DNA from: Nocardiopsis alba DSM 43377
GTDB taxonomy: Bacteria > Actinomycetota > Actinomycetes > Streptosporangiales > Streptosporangiaceae
Direction: 5' to 3'
Assembly (NCBI RefSeq): GCF_000341225.1
Contig: NZ_ANAC01000026.1
Span: 1 to 64,000 of the forward strand
Length of the DNA: 64,000 nucleotides
Shown: positions 1 to 7,806 of the stretch, piece by piece
How positions within the stretch are numbered: the stretch's first letter is position 1
Layout of the letters: every line of letters begins with the position of its first letter
Program-made: the position numbers and the translations under genes
Notes under the pieces: model-generated
The model's input: the letters and a program-made list of their open reading frames with translations, nothing else
What the model was told of the DNA's origin: nothing
The model's database searches: none

Positions 1-569
1 TACTCGCCGGACCTGCCGTTGGAGGAGGATCGGATCTTCTCCTTGGCCTTGGCCTTGGTCTCCTCGGCCTTGTCGGCCGCGTCCTCCGCGACGTCGGCCG
101 CCTTCTCCTCCAGGTTCTCGCGGGTCTCACGGACCTGCTCACGGGCCTGGTCCAGGTGCTCCTGCCACTCGGCGTCCTGGGAGGCCTGACGCAGGCGGAT
201 GAGCGAGTACACGAGCACGCCGCCGACCAGGGCGGCGCCGCCGATCACGAGACCTCGGGGGATCCTCCGGCCACCGGCGCGGAGTCCGCGCAGACTACGG
301 CGGCCCGGCTTCGGGTCGATCCGCTGGGCGGCGACGGTCAGCAGACCGGCCACCCGAGGGGCGACGGTGTCCTCGACGCGCTGAGCGGCGGTCTCCAGGC
401 GGGGTGCGGTCCAGCCGCGGGCCTGGAGGAGCTTCACGGCCGCCTGGTCCCGTGCCTGATCGGCGTAGGGGCCGAGTCGGTCGGCCTGTTCCCGGGCCAG
501 TTCCTGTAGGCGGGCGAGGGCGTCCTCGGCGTCCTTGCGTGCCTTGCGACGCTTGGCAGTGATAGGCAC
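1..569 (-). CDS. DUF5324-like membrane protein (3' edge at window end)
   Basis: The GTG start is set by an AAGGAG ribosome-binding site 6-7 nt upstream. The visible 189 codons encode a basic N-terminus (ITAKRRKARKD), a helical region rich in Gln, Arg and Ala, one hydrophobic segment (about residues 115-131, RGLVIGGAALVGGVLVY), then a long Glu/Lys/Ala coiled-coil-like tail (about residues 135-180). This layout and its place beside a cyclophilin gene resemble the actinobacterial DUF5324 family, whose function is unknown. The last visible codon is TA-, so the gene either stops at the window edge or runs on. It is divergent from the cyclophilin gene. Seen: start, RBS, membrane segment. Inferred: family name and a membrane-anchored scaffold-like shape. 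Confidence 0.7.
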   Translation of the reverse strand, partial: MPITAKRRKARKDAEDALARLQELAREQADRLGPYADQARDQAAVKLLQARGWTAPRLETAAQRVEDTVAPRVAGLLTVAAQRIDPKPGRRSLRGLRAGGRRIPRGLVIGGAALVGGVLVYSLIRLRQASQDAEWQEHLDQAREQVRETRENLEEKAADVAEDAADKAEETKAKAKEKIRSSSNGRSGE

Positions 570-816
570 GTCGTCAGCTCCTTCGATCGTTCTCACCGGT
601 TCGTACGGTCACTTCACCCGGCGGCCGACACGTTCCGGCCGCCTGAATGGTGCCGCCGGTCGTCCTTCCCTGTTATCCGGGTGTTATCTCAACATACGTC
701 CTCTGCGTCTGTGATCTACGTTTCGACACCGTCCACGGTCGTCGGGCTTCCGGTGAAGCGCGCCGGTGGGCCGGGTAACGTGAGCACGTAATCTCACTCG
801 AGCGAAAGGCACTGAG

Positions 817-1341
817 GTGTCGGACTCCACGGGTCAGCCCACCGCGCGGCTGAACACCTCCAAGGGAACCATCGTCGTCAAGCTGTTCGAGGAGCAGGCG
901 CCGGAGACGGTCGCCAACTTCATCGGCCTGGCCGACGGTTCCAAGCAGTGGATGGACCCCACGACGGGCAAGCCGTCGAACAACAGCCTTTACGAGGGCA
1001 CGATCTTCCACCGGGTCATCGACGGGTTCATGATCCAGGGCGGCGACCCGCTGGGCAATGGCCGCGGCGGCCCCGGCTACCAGTTCAAGGACGAGATCGA
1101 CCCGAGCCTGCGCTTCGACCGTCCGTTCCTGCTGGCCATGGCCAACGCCGGTCCGGGCACCAACGGCTCCCAGTTCTTCATCACCGTCACCGAGCCGCAC
1201 TGGCTCAACGGCCGCCACACCATCTTCGGTGAGGTCGTCGAGGGCGCCGACGTCGTGACCGCCATCAGCAAGGTCGAGACCGGCGCTCAGGACCGTCCGA
1301 ACGAGGACGTCGTGATCAACAGCATCGAGATCACCCGATAA
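817..1341 (+). CDS. Peptidyl-prolyl cis-trans isomerase, cyclophilin type
   Basis: A cytosolic cyclophilin of 174 residues, the usual single-domain length, with no signal peptide. It should catalyse cis-trans isomerisation of X-Pro bonds during protein folding. The family signatures are clear: FHRVIDGFMIQGGDP carries the catalytic Arg, followed by GSQFFIT and HTIFGEVVEG. Translation starts at GTG; the only nearby purine-rich stretch is GAAAGG. It is divergent from the DUF5324-like gene and lies 42 nt ahead of the rhomboid gene, so the two may be cotranscribed. The same gene pair precedes crgA and pknB in Streptomyces. Function is very secure; in vivo clients are unknown. Confidence 0.95.
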   Translation: MSDSTGQPTARLNTSKGTIVVKLFEEQAPETVANFIGLADGSKQWMDPTTGKPSNNSLYEGTIFHRVIDGFMIQGGDPLGNGRGGPGYQFKDEIDPSLRFDRPFLLAMANAGPGTNGSQFFITVTEPHWLNGRHTIFGEVVEGADVVTAISKVETGAQDRPNEDVVINSIEITR

Positions 1342-1383
1342 CACGGGTATCGAGGTCAGACCCAGAGGAGTGACCAGCCGACC

Positions 1384-2283
1384 ATGACCGCACCTCCCCC
1401 TTCCCCCGGGGCCTCGTCCGGCCAGGGAACGCCGCGTACCTGCTACCGGCACACCGACCGAGAGACCGGGGTCGGCTGCACGCGGTGCGGGAGGCCGATC
1501 TGCCCCGACTGCATGGTCGAGGCGGCCGTCGGCTTCCAGTGCCCGGCCTGTGTGGCCGAGGGGAACCGCAGGGTGCGGTCGGCGCGGACCACCTTCGGGG
1601 GCAAGGTCGTCGACAAGCCCTACGTGACCTGGTCGATCCTGGTCATGATGGTGGTGGGCTTCGTCCTCCAGCTGGGCACCTCCGTCCCGCTCGGCCAGGC
1701 CCTGAGCACACCTCTGGTCCAGCACTTCAGCATGTGGGGCCAGGGCGTCGTGTGGCACGGCGAGTGGTACCGGCTCATCACCGCGGCCTTCCTGCACGGG
1801 GGCGTCCTCCACCTGCTGTTCAACGGCTACGCGATGTACGCCCTCGGTCCGCAGTTGGAACGTTGGTTGGGGCACGGGCGTTTCCTGGCCCTGTGGGTCC
1901 TGGGCGCCCTGTCCGGTTCGGTGCTGAGCCTGATCGCCACGCCGAACCAGCCGTCCGTGGGCGCCTCCGGCGCGATCTTCGCCCTCTTCGGCGCGGTGTT
2001 CGTGATCGGTCGGCGTCTGCGGTTGGACATCCGGATGCTCCTGGTCCTGCTGGCGCTCAACCTCGGTATCACCTTCCTGGTCCCGGGGATCTCCTGGACC
2101 GCCCATATCGGTGGTCTGGTCGGAGGGCTGCTGATCGGGGCGGTCCTGGCCTATCTGCCGTCGAGTTCGGTCAAGGAGGGACGGCGCACCCTGGTGCACA
2201 CGCTCCTCCTGGCGGCCTTCGGTGTTCTCCTGTTCACCCTGGTCGTTCTGGCCCCGAGACTGTGGATCCTGATCTACGGCTGA
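1384..2283 (+). CDS. Rhomboid family intramembrane serine protease
   Basis: A 299-residue protein with an N-terminal Cys/His cluster (about residues 20-57, with CTRC, CPDC and CPAC pairs) resembling a small zinc-binding B-box or ribbon. It is followed by a rhomboid membrane domain with about six to seven hydrophobic helices. The catalytic dyad is visible: Ser195 in GASGAIFALFG and His241 in the helix beginning AHIGGLVGG. The family cleaves single-pass membrane substrates within the bilayer; the substrate here is unknown. The zinc-ribbon plus rhomboid arrangement is common in actinobacterial homologues of this locus. It follows the cyclophilin closely and ends at a strong terminator. Confidence 0.93.
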   Translation: MTAPPPSPGASSGQGTPRTCYRHTDRETGVGCTRCGRPICPDCMVEAAVGFQCPACVAEGNRRVRSARTTFGGKVVDKPYVTWSILVMMVVGFVLQLGTSVPLGQALSTPLVQHFSMWGQGVVWHGEWYRLITAAFLHGGVLHLLFNGYAMYALGPQLERWLGHGRFLALWVLGALSGSVLSLIATPNQPSVGASGAIFALFGAVFVIGRRLRLDIRMLLVLLALNLGITFLVPGISWTAHIGGLVGGLLIGAVLAYLPSSSVKEGRRTLVHTLLLAAFGVLLFTLVVLAPRLWILIYG

Positions 2284-2295
2284 CGTCCGGAAACG

Positions 2296-2331
2296 CGAAA
2301 GGCCCTCGGAGAACGTTCCGGGGGCCTTTCG
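2296..2331 (+). terminator. Intrinsic terminator after the rhomboid gene
   Basis: Perfect 10-bp stem (CGAAAGGCCC paired with GGGCCTTTCG) around a 16-nt loop, beginning 13 nt after the rhomboid stop codon. Confidence 0.8.
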
Positions 2332-2372
2332 TCCACATCCATGGCGGGCATGGTGCGACACGCAGAGTAGAG

Positions 2373-2405
2373 CTACCCACAACCTGTGGATAACTCTGTG
2401 GAAAA
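2373..2405. promoter_or_regulatory. Three DnaA-box-like 9-mers at 12-bp intervals
   Basis: Between the convergent ends of the rhomboid and crgA genes lie CTACCCACA (2373-2381, top strand, 7/9 match), a perfect TTATCCACA (2385-2393, bottom strand) and TTTTCCACA (2397-2405, bottom strand, 8/9). Their first bases are spaced exactly 12 bp apart. Because both neighbouring genes end here, the boxes are unlikely to be promoter elements. DnaA binding is inferred from the consensus only. Confidence 0.5.
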
Positions 2406-2501
2406 CCTGATCAAGGCGGCTCGAACGGCCGAGTGGGGCGTCGGCGCCGTTATCGGGCCCGGGGGTGAACGGGGGACATCACGCCCACGGGAGGACCGGG
2501 G

Positions 2502-2756
2502 TCAGTGCCAGCGCGTCGACAGAATGACGGCGATGATGATGCCACTGAAGCCGATCAGCAGGTTCCAGTTGTGCCAGTCCTGCATGTACGGGACCGAGGC
2601 GCCGGCGAGGTAGTACACGCCGATCCAGAGGATGCCCAGGATGAAGAAGCCCAGCATCGTCGGCACCAGCCAGCGTGGGCTGACCTTCGGCTGCTCTTTG
2701 GAAGGAGGCGGCGTGTAGACGGCCTTCTTCTTGCGATCGTTGCGGGACTTGGGCAC
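2502..2756 (-). CDS. crgA: Cell division protein CrgA
   Basis: An 84-residue protein with the CrgA pattern: a short basic, Pro-containing cytoplasmic N-terminus (MPKSRNDRKKK, then TPPP) followed by two transmembrane helices (about residues 30-52 and 65-80) joined by a short extracytoplasmic loop (YMQDWHNWN). CrgA is an actinobacterial septal membrane protein that binds FtsZ and penicillin-binding proteins and coordinates septum formation with peptidoglycan synthesis. In Streptomyces and mycobacteria it sits near pknB as here, but the sortase and trpG genes often found between them are missing. Its own promoter is expected downstream of the pknB terminator. Confidence 0.93.
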   Translation of the reverse strand: MPKSRNDRKKKAVYTPPPSKEQPKVSPRWLVPTMLGFFILGILWIGVYYLAGASVPYMQDWHNWNLLIGFSGIIIAVILSTRWH

Positions 2757-2866
2757 GGTCGCTGCTCCAGGATGTGGGGCGGTTCGGAATCACCACAGTG
2801 TACGCCCCGGGCGCCCCGGGCGTCACCGCCGGCAGGTCCCGAAACCCCAACGGTCCCACCCGGAAC

Positions 2867-2908
2867 GTGAGAGGGGGCCGTGCCCCTTCGGACACGGCCC
2901 CCTCTCAC
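2867..2908 (-). terminator. Terminator at the 3' end of the pknB operon
   Basis: Perfect 16-bp stem (starts GTGAGAGGGGGCC) with a 10-nt loop, placed 13 nt beyond the pknB stop on the bottom strand. It separates the kinase/PBP operon from crgA. Confidence 0.8.
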
Positions 2909-2921
2909 ACTGCTCCGGGTC

Positions 2922-4739
2922 TCATCGACGGCCGAGGACGAACCCGTTCTCCTCCGGCTGATCGGTCTCCCAGGGCGGAGGCGGGAACTCGATCGGCGGA
3001 CTGTCCGTCTCGCTGGGCTCGTCCGGCTCGTCGGGCTCGGTCGGCTCCTCCTCGGCGGGGGCGACGGCGATCGTCACCGTCACGGTGGTGCCCACGTCCA
3101 CGCTCTGCTGGGCGGCGTGGGACTGGTTGACGACGGTGTCCTCCGGGGCGTCCGCGGTCTCCTGCTCCTGGAAGTCCGCGACCAGGTTCGCCTGGTCCAG
3201 GGCGTTCTGCGCCTGCTCCCGGGTCATCCCCTGAAGGTCCGGCACGCTCGTCTGGTCGGGGCCGGAGGAGATGTGCAGGGTGATCTCCGTGTCCGGGGAG
3301 ACCTCGTTGCCCGCCGGGGGGTCCGTACCGATCGCGCTGCCCTGGGCGATGGTGTCGTCGGCCCGGGAATCGGTGGTGACGTTCTCGAAGCCCTGATCGC
3401 TCAGAGTGGACCGGGCCTCCGACTCGGTCTGCCCCTCCACGCTCGGGATCTCGATCGCCCCGGGCCCGGAGGAGAGCACGATGACGACCTCCTCGTCGAC
3501 GGGGGCCTCCGTGCCCGCCGTGGGGTCGGTCTCGATGGCCGTGCCCTCGTCGATCTCGTCGTCGGCCCGGGTATCGGTGCCGATGTTCTCGAAACCCTCA
3601 TCGCGGAGCGCGGCCTCGGCGTCCTCCTGGGACATGCCGGCCACGTCGGGGACGGTGGCCTGTTCGGCCGTATCACCGCTCCGGTTGAGGAGGAAGAAGA
3701 CCAGGATCAGGGAGCCGATGACGCCCAGGGCGAGCAGGACCCACAGGGCCGTCTTGCCCGCGTTGCCCTTCTTCTCGTCCCGGTAGTCGTCGTCGTAGTC
3801 GTCGTAATCGTCGTAGCGGTCGTCCCCCGCGGGCGGCATCGCCGTGGTGGCCCCCGCCGCGGCCATCGCCATGGTGCCCGCCTGGGTGGGCATCCCGGCC
3901 AGACCGCGCTGGATGTCGGCGCGCATCTCCGCGGCGTTCTGGTACCGCTCCTCACGGTCCTTGGTCATCGCGCGGAGGGTGACGTCCTCCAGCCACTCCG
4001 GGATCTGCGGATCCACCTCGGAGGGCGGGATCGGATCCTCACGGACGTGCTGGTAGGCGATGGACACGGGGGAGTCGCCGGTGAACGGGGGGCGCCCGGT
4101 GAGCAGCTCGTAGAGCACGCAACCGGTGGAGTAGATGTCGCTGCGAGGGTCCACGCGTTCGCCGCGCGCCTGCTCGGGAGAGAGGTACTGCGCGGTGCCG
4201 ATGACCTGGGAGGTCTGGGTCATCGTCGCCTGGTCGTCGCCCATGGAGCGGGCGATACCGAAGTCCATCACCTTGACCTCGGCGTTGCGGGTCAACATGA
4301 CGTTCGCGGGCTTGATGTCCCGGTGCACGATGCCGTTGTCGTGGCTGTACTCGAGAGCCTTGAGGATGCCGTCGACCAGCTCCGCCGAACGCTCCGGCAC
4401 GAGCTTGCGGTCGTCGTCGAGGAGTTCCTTGAGGGTGCGGCCGTCCACGTACTCCATGACGATGTACGGGATGGAGACCCCGTCGATCATGTCCTCGCCG
4501 GTGTCGTACACCGCGATGATCGCCGGGTGGTTCAGGGAGGCCGCGGACTGGGCCTCCCTTCGGAACCTCGCCTGGAAGATGTGGTCACGGGCCAGATCGT
4601 GTCGGAGCGTCTTGATCGCGACGAGTCGGTCGAGTCGCAGATCTCGTGCGCGGTGTACCTCGGCCATGCCGCCGCGCCCGACCACCGTGTCGAGTTCGTA
4701 GCGTCCGCCGAGGAGCCGGGGCTGGGACATGTCGTGCAC
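2922..4739 (-). CDS. pknB: Ser/Thr protein kinase with three PASTA domains (PknB type)
   Basis: A 605-residue membrane receptor kinase. The N-terminal kinase domain (about residues 10-275) has a Gly-rich loop (GRGGMAEV), catalytic Lys (AIKTL), HRDIKPAN with the catalytic Asp near residue 140, and DFGIAR. An Asp/Tyr-rich juxtamembrane segment precedes one helix (TALWVLLALGVIGSLILVFF). Three extracytoplasmic PASTA repeats (about residues 360-560) follow, then an acidic Pro-rich tail. PknB senses muropeptides or lipid II and phosphorylates cell-wall and division proteins. The GTG start sits 6 nt after GAGG; a second Met lies three codons in. It is the last gene of the operon, with the phosphatase and FHA genes upstream. 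Confidence 0.95.
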   Translation of the reverse strand: MHDMSQPRLLGGRYELDTVVGRGGMAEVHRARDLRLDRLVAIKTLRHDLARDHIFQARFRREAQSAASLNHPAIIAVYDTGEDMIDGVSIPYIVMEYVDGRTLKELLDDDRKLVPERSAELVDGILKALEYSHDNGIVHRDIKPANVMLTRNAEVKVMDFGIARSMGDDQATMTQTSQVIGTAQYLSPEQARGERVDPRSDIYSTGCVLYELLTGRPPFTGDSPVSIAYQHVREDPIPPSEVDPQIPEWLEDVTLRAMTKDREERYQNAAEMRADIQRGLAGMPTQAGTMAMAAAGATTAMPPAGDDRYDDYDDYDDDYRDEKKGNAGKTALWVLLALGVIGSLILVFFLLNRSGDTAEQATVPDVAGMSQEDAEAALRDEGFENIGTDTRADDEIDEGTAIETDPTAGTEAPVDEEVVIVLSSGPGAIEIPSVEGQTESEARSTLSDQGFENVTTDSRADDTIAQGSAIGTDPPAGNEVSPDTEITLHISSGPDQTSVPDLQGMTREQAQNALDQANLVADFQEQETADAPEDTVVNQSHAAQQSVDVGTTVTVTIAVAPAEEEPTEPDEPDEPSETDSPPIEFPPPPWETDQPEENGFVLGRR

Positions 4740-4837
4740 TAATCCTCGTGTCTTTCGGAGACCGCCCGCAGGCCGCCGCCTATCCTGAGCGTCTCTCGAT
4801 CATCGCTTGGTCATCGGTCCGTGTCTCGTGCTGAAAG

Positions 4838-6346
4838 CTAGTTCCCTTCGTGCCCCGGCGGGTTGTCCACGCCACCGCCACCGCCGCCACCGCCGCCGGA
4901 TCCGTCTTCTCCGCCGCCGTTGTCGCCGCCGTTGTCCGGGGGAGGATCCGTGTTGTCCCCACCGTCGGGGTTCTCGGTCTCGGGGACGTCGTCCTCGCCG
5001 TCGTCCTCGGGCTGAGTGGGTTCCTCGTCGCCCTCACCGGTGTCAGGGCCCTCGGAACCTCCCCAATCGTGGGCCGGAGGGGTCCAATCGGGGAGATCGT
5101 TCTCCGGCACCGGGATATCCGGCTCCTCCGGCTCCTCGGGTTCCTCACTGGGTGTGGGGGAGGGGGAGGTCTCCGAGACCGCGGGCGGGTTGCTGTCGTT
5201 GACCTTGTCGGTCCCGGGGTCCCCGCCGAACACGAAACCGGCCGCGGCGGCCGCCACGATCATGACGGCCGCGACCACGGCCGCGAGCACGACCGGCGTC
5301 CTGATCCGGCGTTCGGACCCGGAACCTTTCGCCAGGGTAGCGGAATCACCGTTCTGATCAGCGGGTACGAAGGGCTGATCGGCGGTTCGTCGAGCCTGGG
5401 ATCCGCTCCGCGGCCCGGTGTCCGGAACGGCCCCGACCACCCGGGTCTGCGCCATACCGGAGAAACCGGTGGACGGGGTGGGCGGTCCCGTCCCCGCGTC
5501 GGAGCGGATGACCGCGGCCAGATGCGCGACCTCGCCTGCGGAGGAGGGGCGGTTCTCGGGGTCCTTCTCCAACATGGAGAAGACCAGGTCGTCGATCTCG
5601 GCCGGGATGTCCTCGGGAAGCGACGGAGGTTCGTCGCGCGTGTGGGCCAGGGCCAGCGCCACCGGGCTGTCGCCGGTGAACGGAGGCTCTCCGGCGAGGC
5701 ATTCGTAGGCCACCACGCCGAGCGCGTACAGGTCGGAGGCGGCGCTCGCGGGCCGCCCGGACGCCTGCTCGGGCGAGATGTACTGCGCCGTGCCCATCAC
5801 CATGCCGGTCTGGGTGAGGGTGACGGACGTGTCCCCGCGGGCGATACCGAAGTCGGTCAGCTTGAGCTGCCCCTCCTCGGTCACCAGCAGGTTGCCCGGT
5901 TTGATGTCCCGGTGCACCACGCCGCGGGCGTGCGCGGCGGCCAGTGCCTTGGCCGCCTGGCACACGAAGTCCAGGGTCTGGTCGGGGCTCAGCCTTCCCT
6001 GCTCGCGCAGGACCTGGGAGAGGGGGTCGCTGACCACCAGCTCCATGATCAGGAAGGCACGGCCGTCCTCCTCGCCGTAGTCGTAGACCTGGGCGATGCC
6101 GGGGTGGGAGAGACCGGCGGTGATCCGTCCCTCGGTTCGGAAGCGCTCGCGCGCGGTCGGTTCGGCCATCTGGGCCGGGTGGAGCAGCTTCACCGCGACG
6201 GAGCGGTTGAGCAGTGTGTCGGTCGCCCGCCACACAGTCCCCATACCGCCGGAGCCGATCTGCTCCTCCAGGCGGTAACGATCGCTCAGAACGGTCCCGG
6301 TGAGTCCACCGGGACCGCTCTGTGAAGACGGTTCGTAGGCGCTCAC
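4838..6346 (-). CDS. Ser/Thr protein kinase, PknA-like, membrane anchored
   Basis: A 502-residue kinase. The kinase domain spans about residues 20-280 with GSGGMGTVW, AVKLL, HRDIKPGN and DFGIARG. A Ser/Thr-rich linker leads to one membrane helix (PVVLAAVVAAVMIVAAAAAGFVFG), and an acidic, Pro-rich extracytoplasmic tail ends in a run of Gly. There are no PASTA domains, which fits PknA-type partners of PknB. It should phosphorylate division and cell-shape proteins. The GTG start overlaps the pbpA TAG stop by one base, indicating translational coupling. The disordered extracellular tail is long for the family; whether it binds cell wall is unknown. Confidence 0.93.
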   Translation of the reverse strand: MSAYEPSSQSGPGGLTGTVLSDRYRLEEQIGSGGMGTVWRATDTLLNRSVAVKLLHPAQMAEPTARERFRTEGRITAGLSHPGIAQVYDYGEEDGRAFLIMELVVSDPLSQVLREQGRLSPDQTLDFVCQAAKALAAAHARGVVHRDIKPGNLLVTEEGQLKLTDFGIARGDTSVTLTQTGMVMGTAQYISPEQASGRPASAASDLYALGVVAYECLAGEPPFTGDSPVALALAHTRDEPPSLPEDIPAEIDDLVFSMLEKDPENRPSSAGEVAHLAAVIRSDAGTGPPTPSTGFSGMAQTRVVGAVPDTGPRSGSQARRTADQPFVPADQNGDSATLAKGSGSERRIRTPVVLAAVVAAVMIVAAAAAGFVFGGDPGTDKVNDSNPPAVSETSPSPTPSEEPEEPEEPDIPVPENDLPDWTPPAHDWGGSEGPDTGEGDEEPTQPEDDGEDDVPETENPDGGDNTDPPPDNGGDNGGGEDGSGGGGGGGGGVDNPPGHEGN

Positions 6347-7806
6347 TACAGAACCACTGCCTCCATCATGTTCCGCGCGATCGGCGCGGCCAGGGACCCA
6401 CCGCTGCCGCCGCCGTGTTCGATCACGACGGCGACCGCGACCTGCGGGTCGTCGGCCGGGGCGAACCCGATGAACCAGTTGTGGGTGCCCATCTCGCCAC
6501 CGGTCTCGGCGGTACCGGTCTTACCGGCGACGTCGATACCGGAGATCGCGCCGTTGGGTCCGGAGCCGTCCGGCCCGGTGACCCGGACCATCATGTCGGT
6601 CAGGTCGGAGGCGGTGCTGGCGCTCATGGCCTGGGAGTAGACCTCGGGCGTGGTCTGGGTGACGACGGAACGGTCGGCGTCGCGGACCGAGTCCACCAGG
6701 TAGGGCCGCATGACCTCGCCGGAGTTGGCCACTCCGGCGGCGACCATCGCCATCTGGAGCGGGGTCGCCTCCACGTTGGACTGGCCGATGCCGGCGCGTC
6801 CCAGGATGTTGCGGTCGTCCTCGGGCGGGGCGAGGCTCGGCGTCACGCCCATCGGGACGGTCAGCCTCTCCTCTTCCTTCTCACGGTTGAACCCGAACGC
6901 CGTGGCCTGCTCGGACAGGTTCTTTCCGCCCACCTCGATCGCCCAGTTGGCGAACGAGGTGTTGCAGGAGATCTGGATCGAGTGGGCCAGGGTGTCGGGG
7001 TCGCCGCCGTTGCAGGTACCGCCCGGGGTGGCGTTGGGCAGCGGGTGCCCCAGTTCCAGGGTGTCCGGAGCGTCCATGGTGCTGTCCGGGCCGGCGTCCA
7101 GGTACTCCATGGCCGCCGTGGCGGTCACGATCTTGAACGTCGAGCCCGGGGGGTAGCGCTCGTTGAGGGCGCGGTTGAGCAGCGGCTGGTCGGGTTCGAC
7201 CTCCAACGCGCCATAGTTCTCGATGGCCTCGGTCTGGTCGGTGATGCTCACGACGTCGTTGGCGTCGTAGGAGGGGTAGGACACCGCGCCGAGGATCGCC
7301 CCCGTGGAGGGGTCGATGGCGACGGCGGCGCCGTTCATGCCCAGGTCCTTGAAACCGTTGAAGCCCGCCTGCTGTACGGCGGGGTCGATGGTCAGCTCGA
7401 CTCGGGCGCCCTCCGGTTCGCTGCCGGTGATCATGTCGCGGAAGTTGCGCACCGCCAGCCGGTCGTCGCTGCCGTCCAGCAGGCTGTTCTCGGTGTCCTC
7501 GATACCGGAGGCACCGTAGCTGCGGAAGGAGCCCACCACCGGGGTGTAGAGCGTTCCGTCGGTGTACATCCGCTGGTAGCGGGCCGGGTCGCCCTCGTCG
7601 GCGATGTTCTCCGAGTAGGCGACGTTCTCCCCGCCGATGACGATCGGGCCGCGCGGCTCGGTGAGCCGTTCGGAGTACTGTCGTCGGTTCAGCGGGTCCT
7701 CTCGGATGGCGTCGGCCTGGAAGCCCTGGATCCAGGTGAGCTGGAGCATCAGGGCACCGAACAGGAGCATCGAGAAGACGCTGAGGCGTCGGATGGGTGT
7801 GTTCAT
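6346..7806 (-). CDS. pbpA: Penicillin-binding protein 2 (class B transpeptidase, PbpA)
   Basis: A 486-residue membrane-anchored D,D-transpeptidase for peptidoglycan cross-linking. One N-terminal helix (about residues 8-28) precedes a dimerisation domain and the penicillin-binding domain, where the three active-site motifs are visible: STFK (Ser near residue 222), SCN and KTGT (near 427). The ATG start was chosen because it overlaps the rodA stop as ATGA; the longer reading frame upstream lies entirely inside rodA. PbpA works with the SEDS polymerase encoded just upstream and is controlled by PknB-type signalling in mycobacteria. Confidence 0.95.
   Translation of the reverse strand: MNTPIRRLSVFSMLLFGALMLQLTWIQGFQADAIREDPLNRRQYSERLTEPRGPIVIGGENVAYSENIADEGDPARYQRMYTDGTLYTPVVGSFRSYGASGIEDTENSLLDGSDDRLAVRNFRDMITGSEPEGARVELTIDPAVQQAGFNGFKDLGMNGAAVAIDPSTGAILGAVSYPSYDANDVVSITDQTEAIENYGALEVEPDQPLLNRALNERYPPGSTFKIVTATAAMEYLDAGPDSTMDAPDTLELGHPLPNATPGGTCNGGDPDTLAHSIQISCNTSFANWAIEVGGKNLSEQATAFGFNREKEEERLTVPMGVTPSLAPPEDDRNILGRAGIGQSNVEATPLQMAMVAAGVANSGEVMRPYLVDSVRDADRSVVTQTTPEVYSQAMSASTASDLTDMMVRVTGPDGSGPNGAISGIDVAGKTGTAETGGEMGTHNWFIGFAPADDPQVAVAVVIEHGGGSGGSLAAPIARNMMEAVVL

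Noticed and set aside
673..2382. Long bottom-strand frame of 569 codons across the cyclophilin and rhomboid genes
   Set aside because: It is the high-GC mirror of two real genes, has no domain, and its composition (Gly, Asp, Gln, Arg runs) is typical of a shadow frame.
2880..4742. Top-strand 620-codon frame opposite the PASTA kinase gene
   Set aside because: The opposite strand encodes an unambiguous kinase with all catalytic motifs; this frame has no ribosome-binding site or domain.
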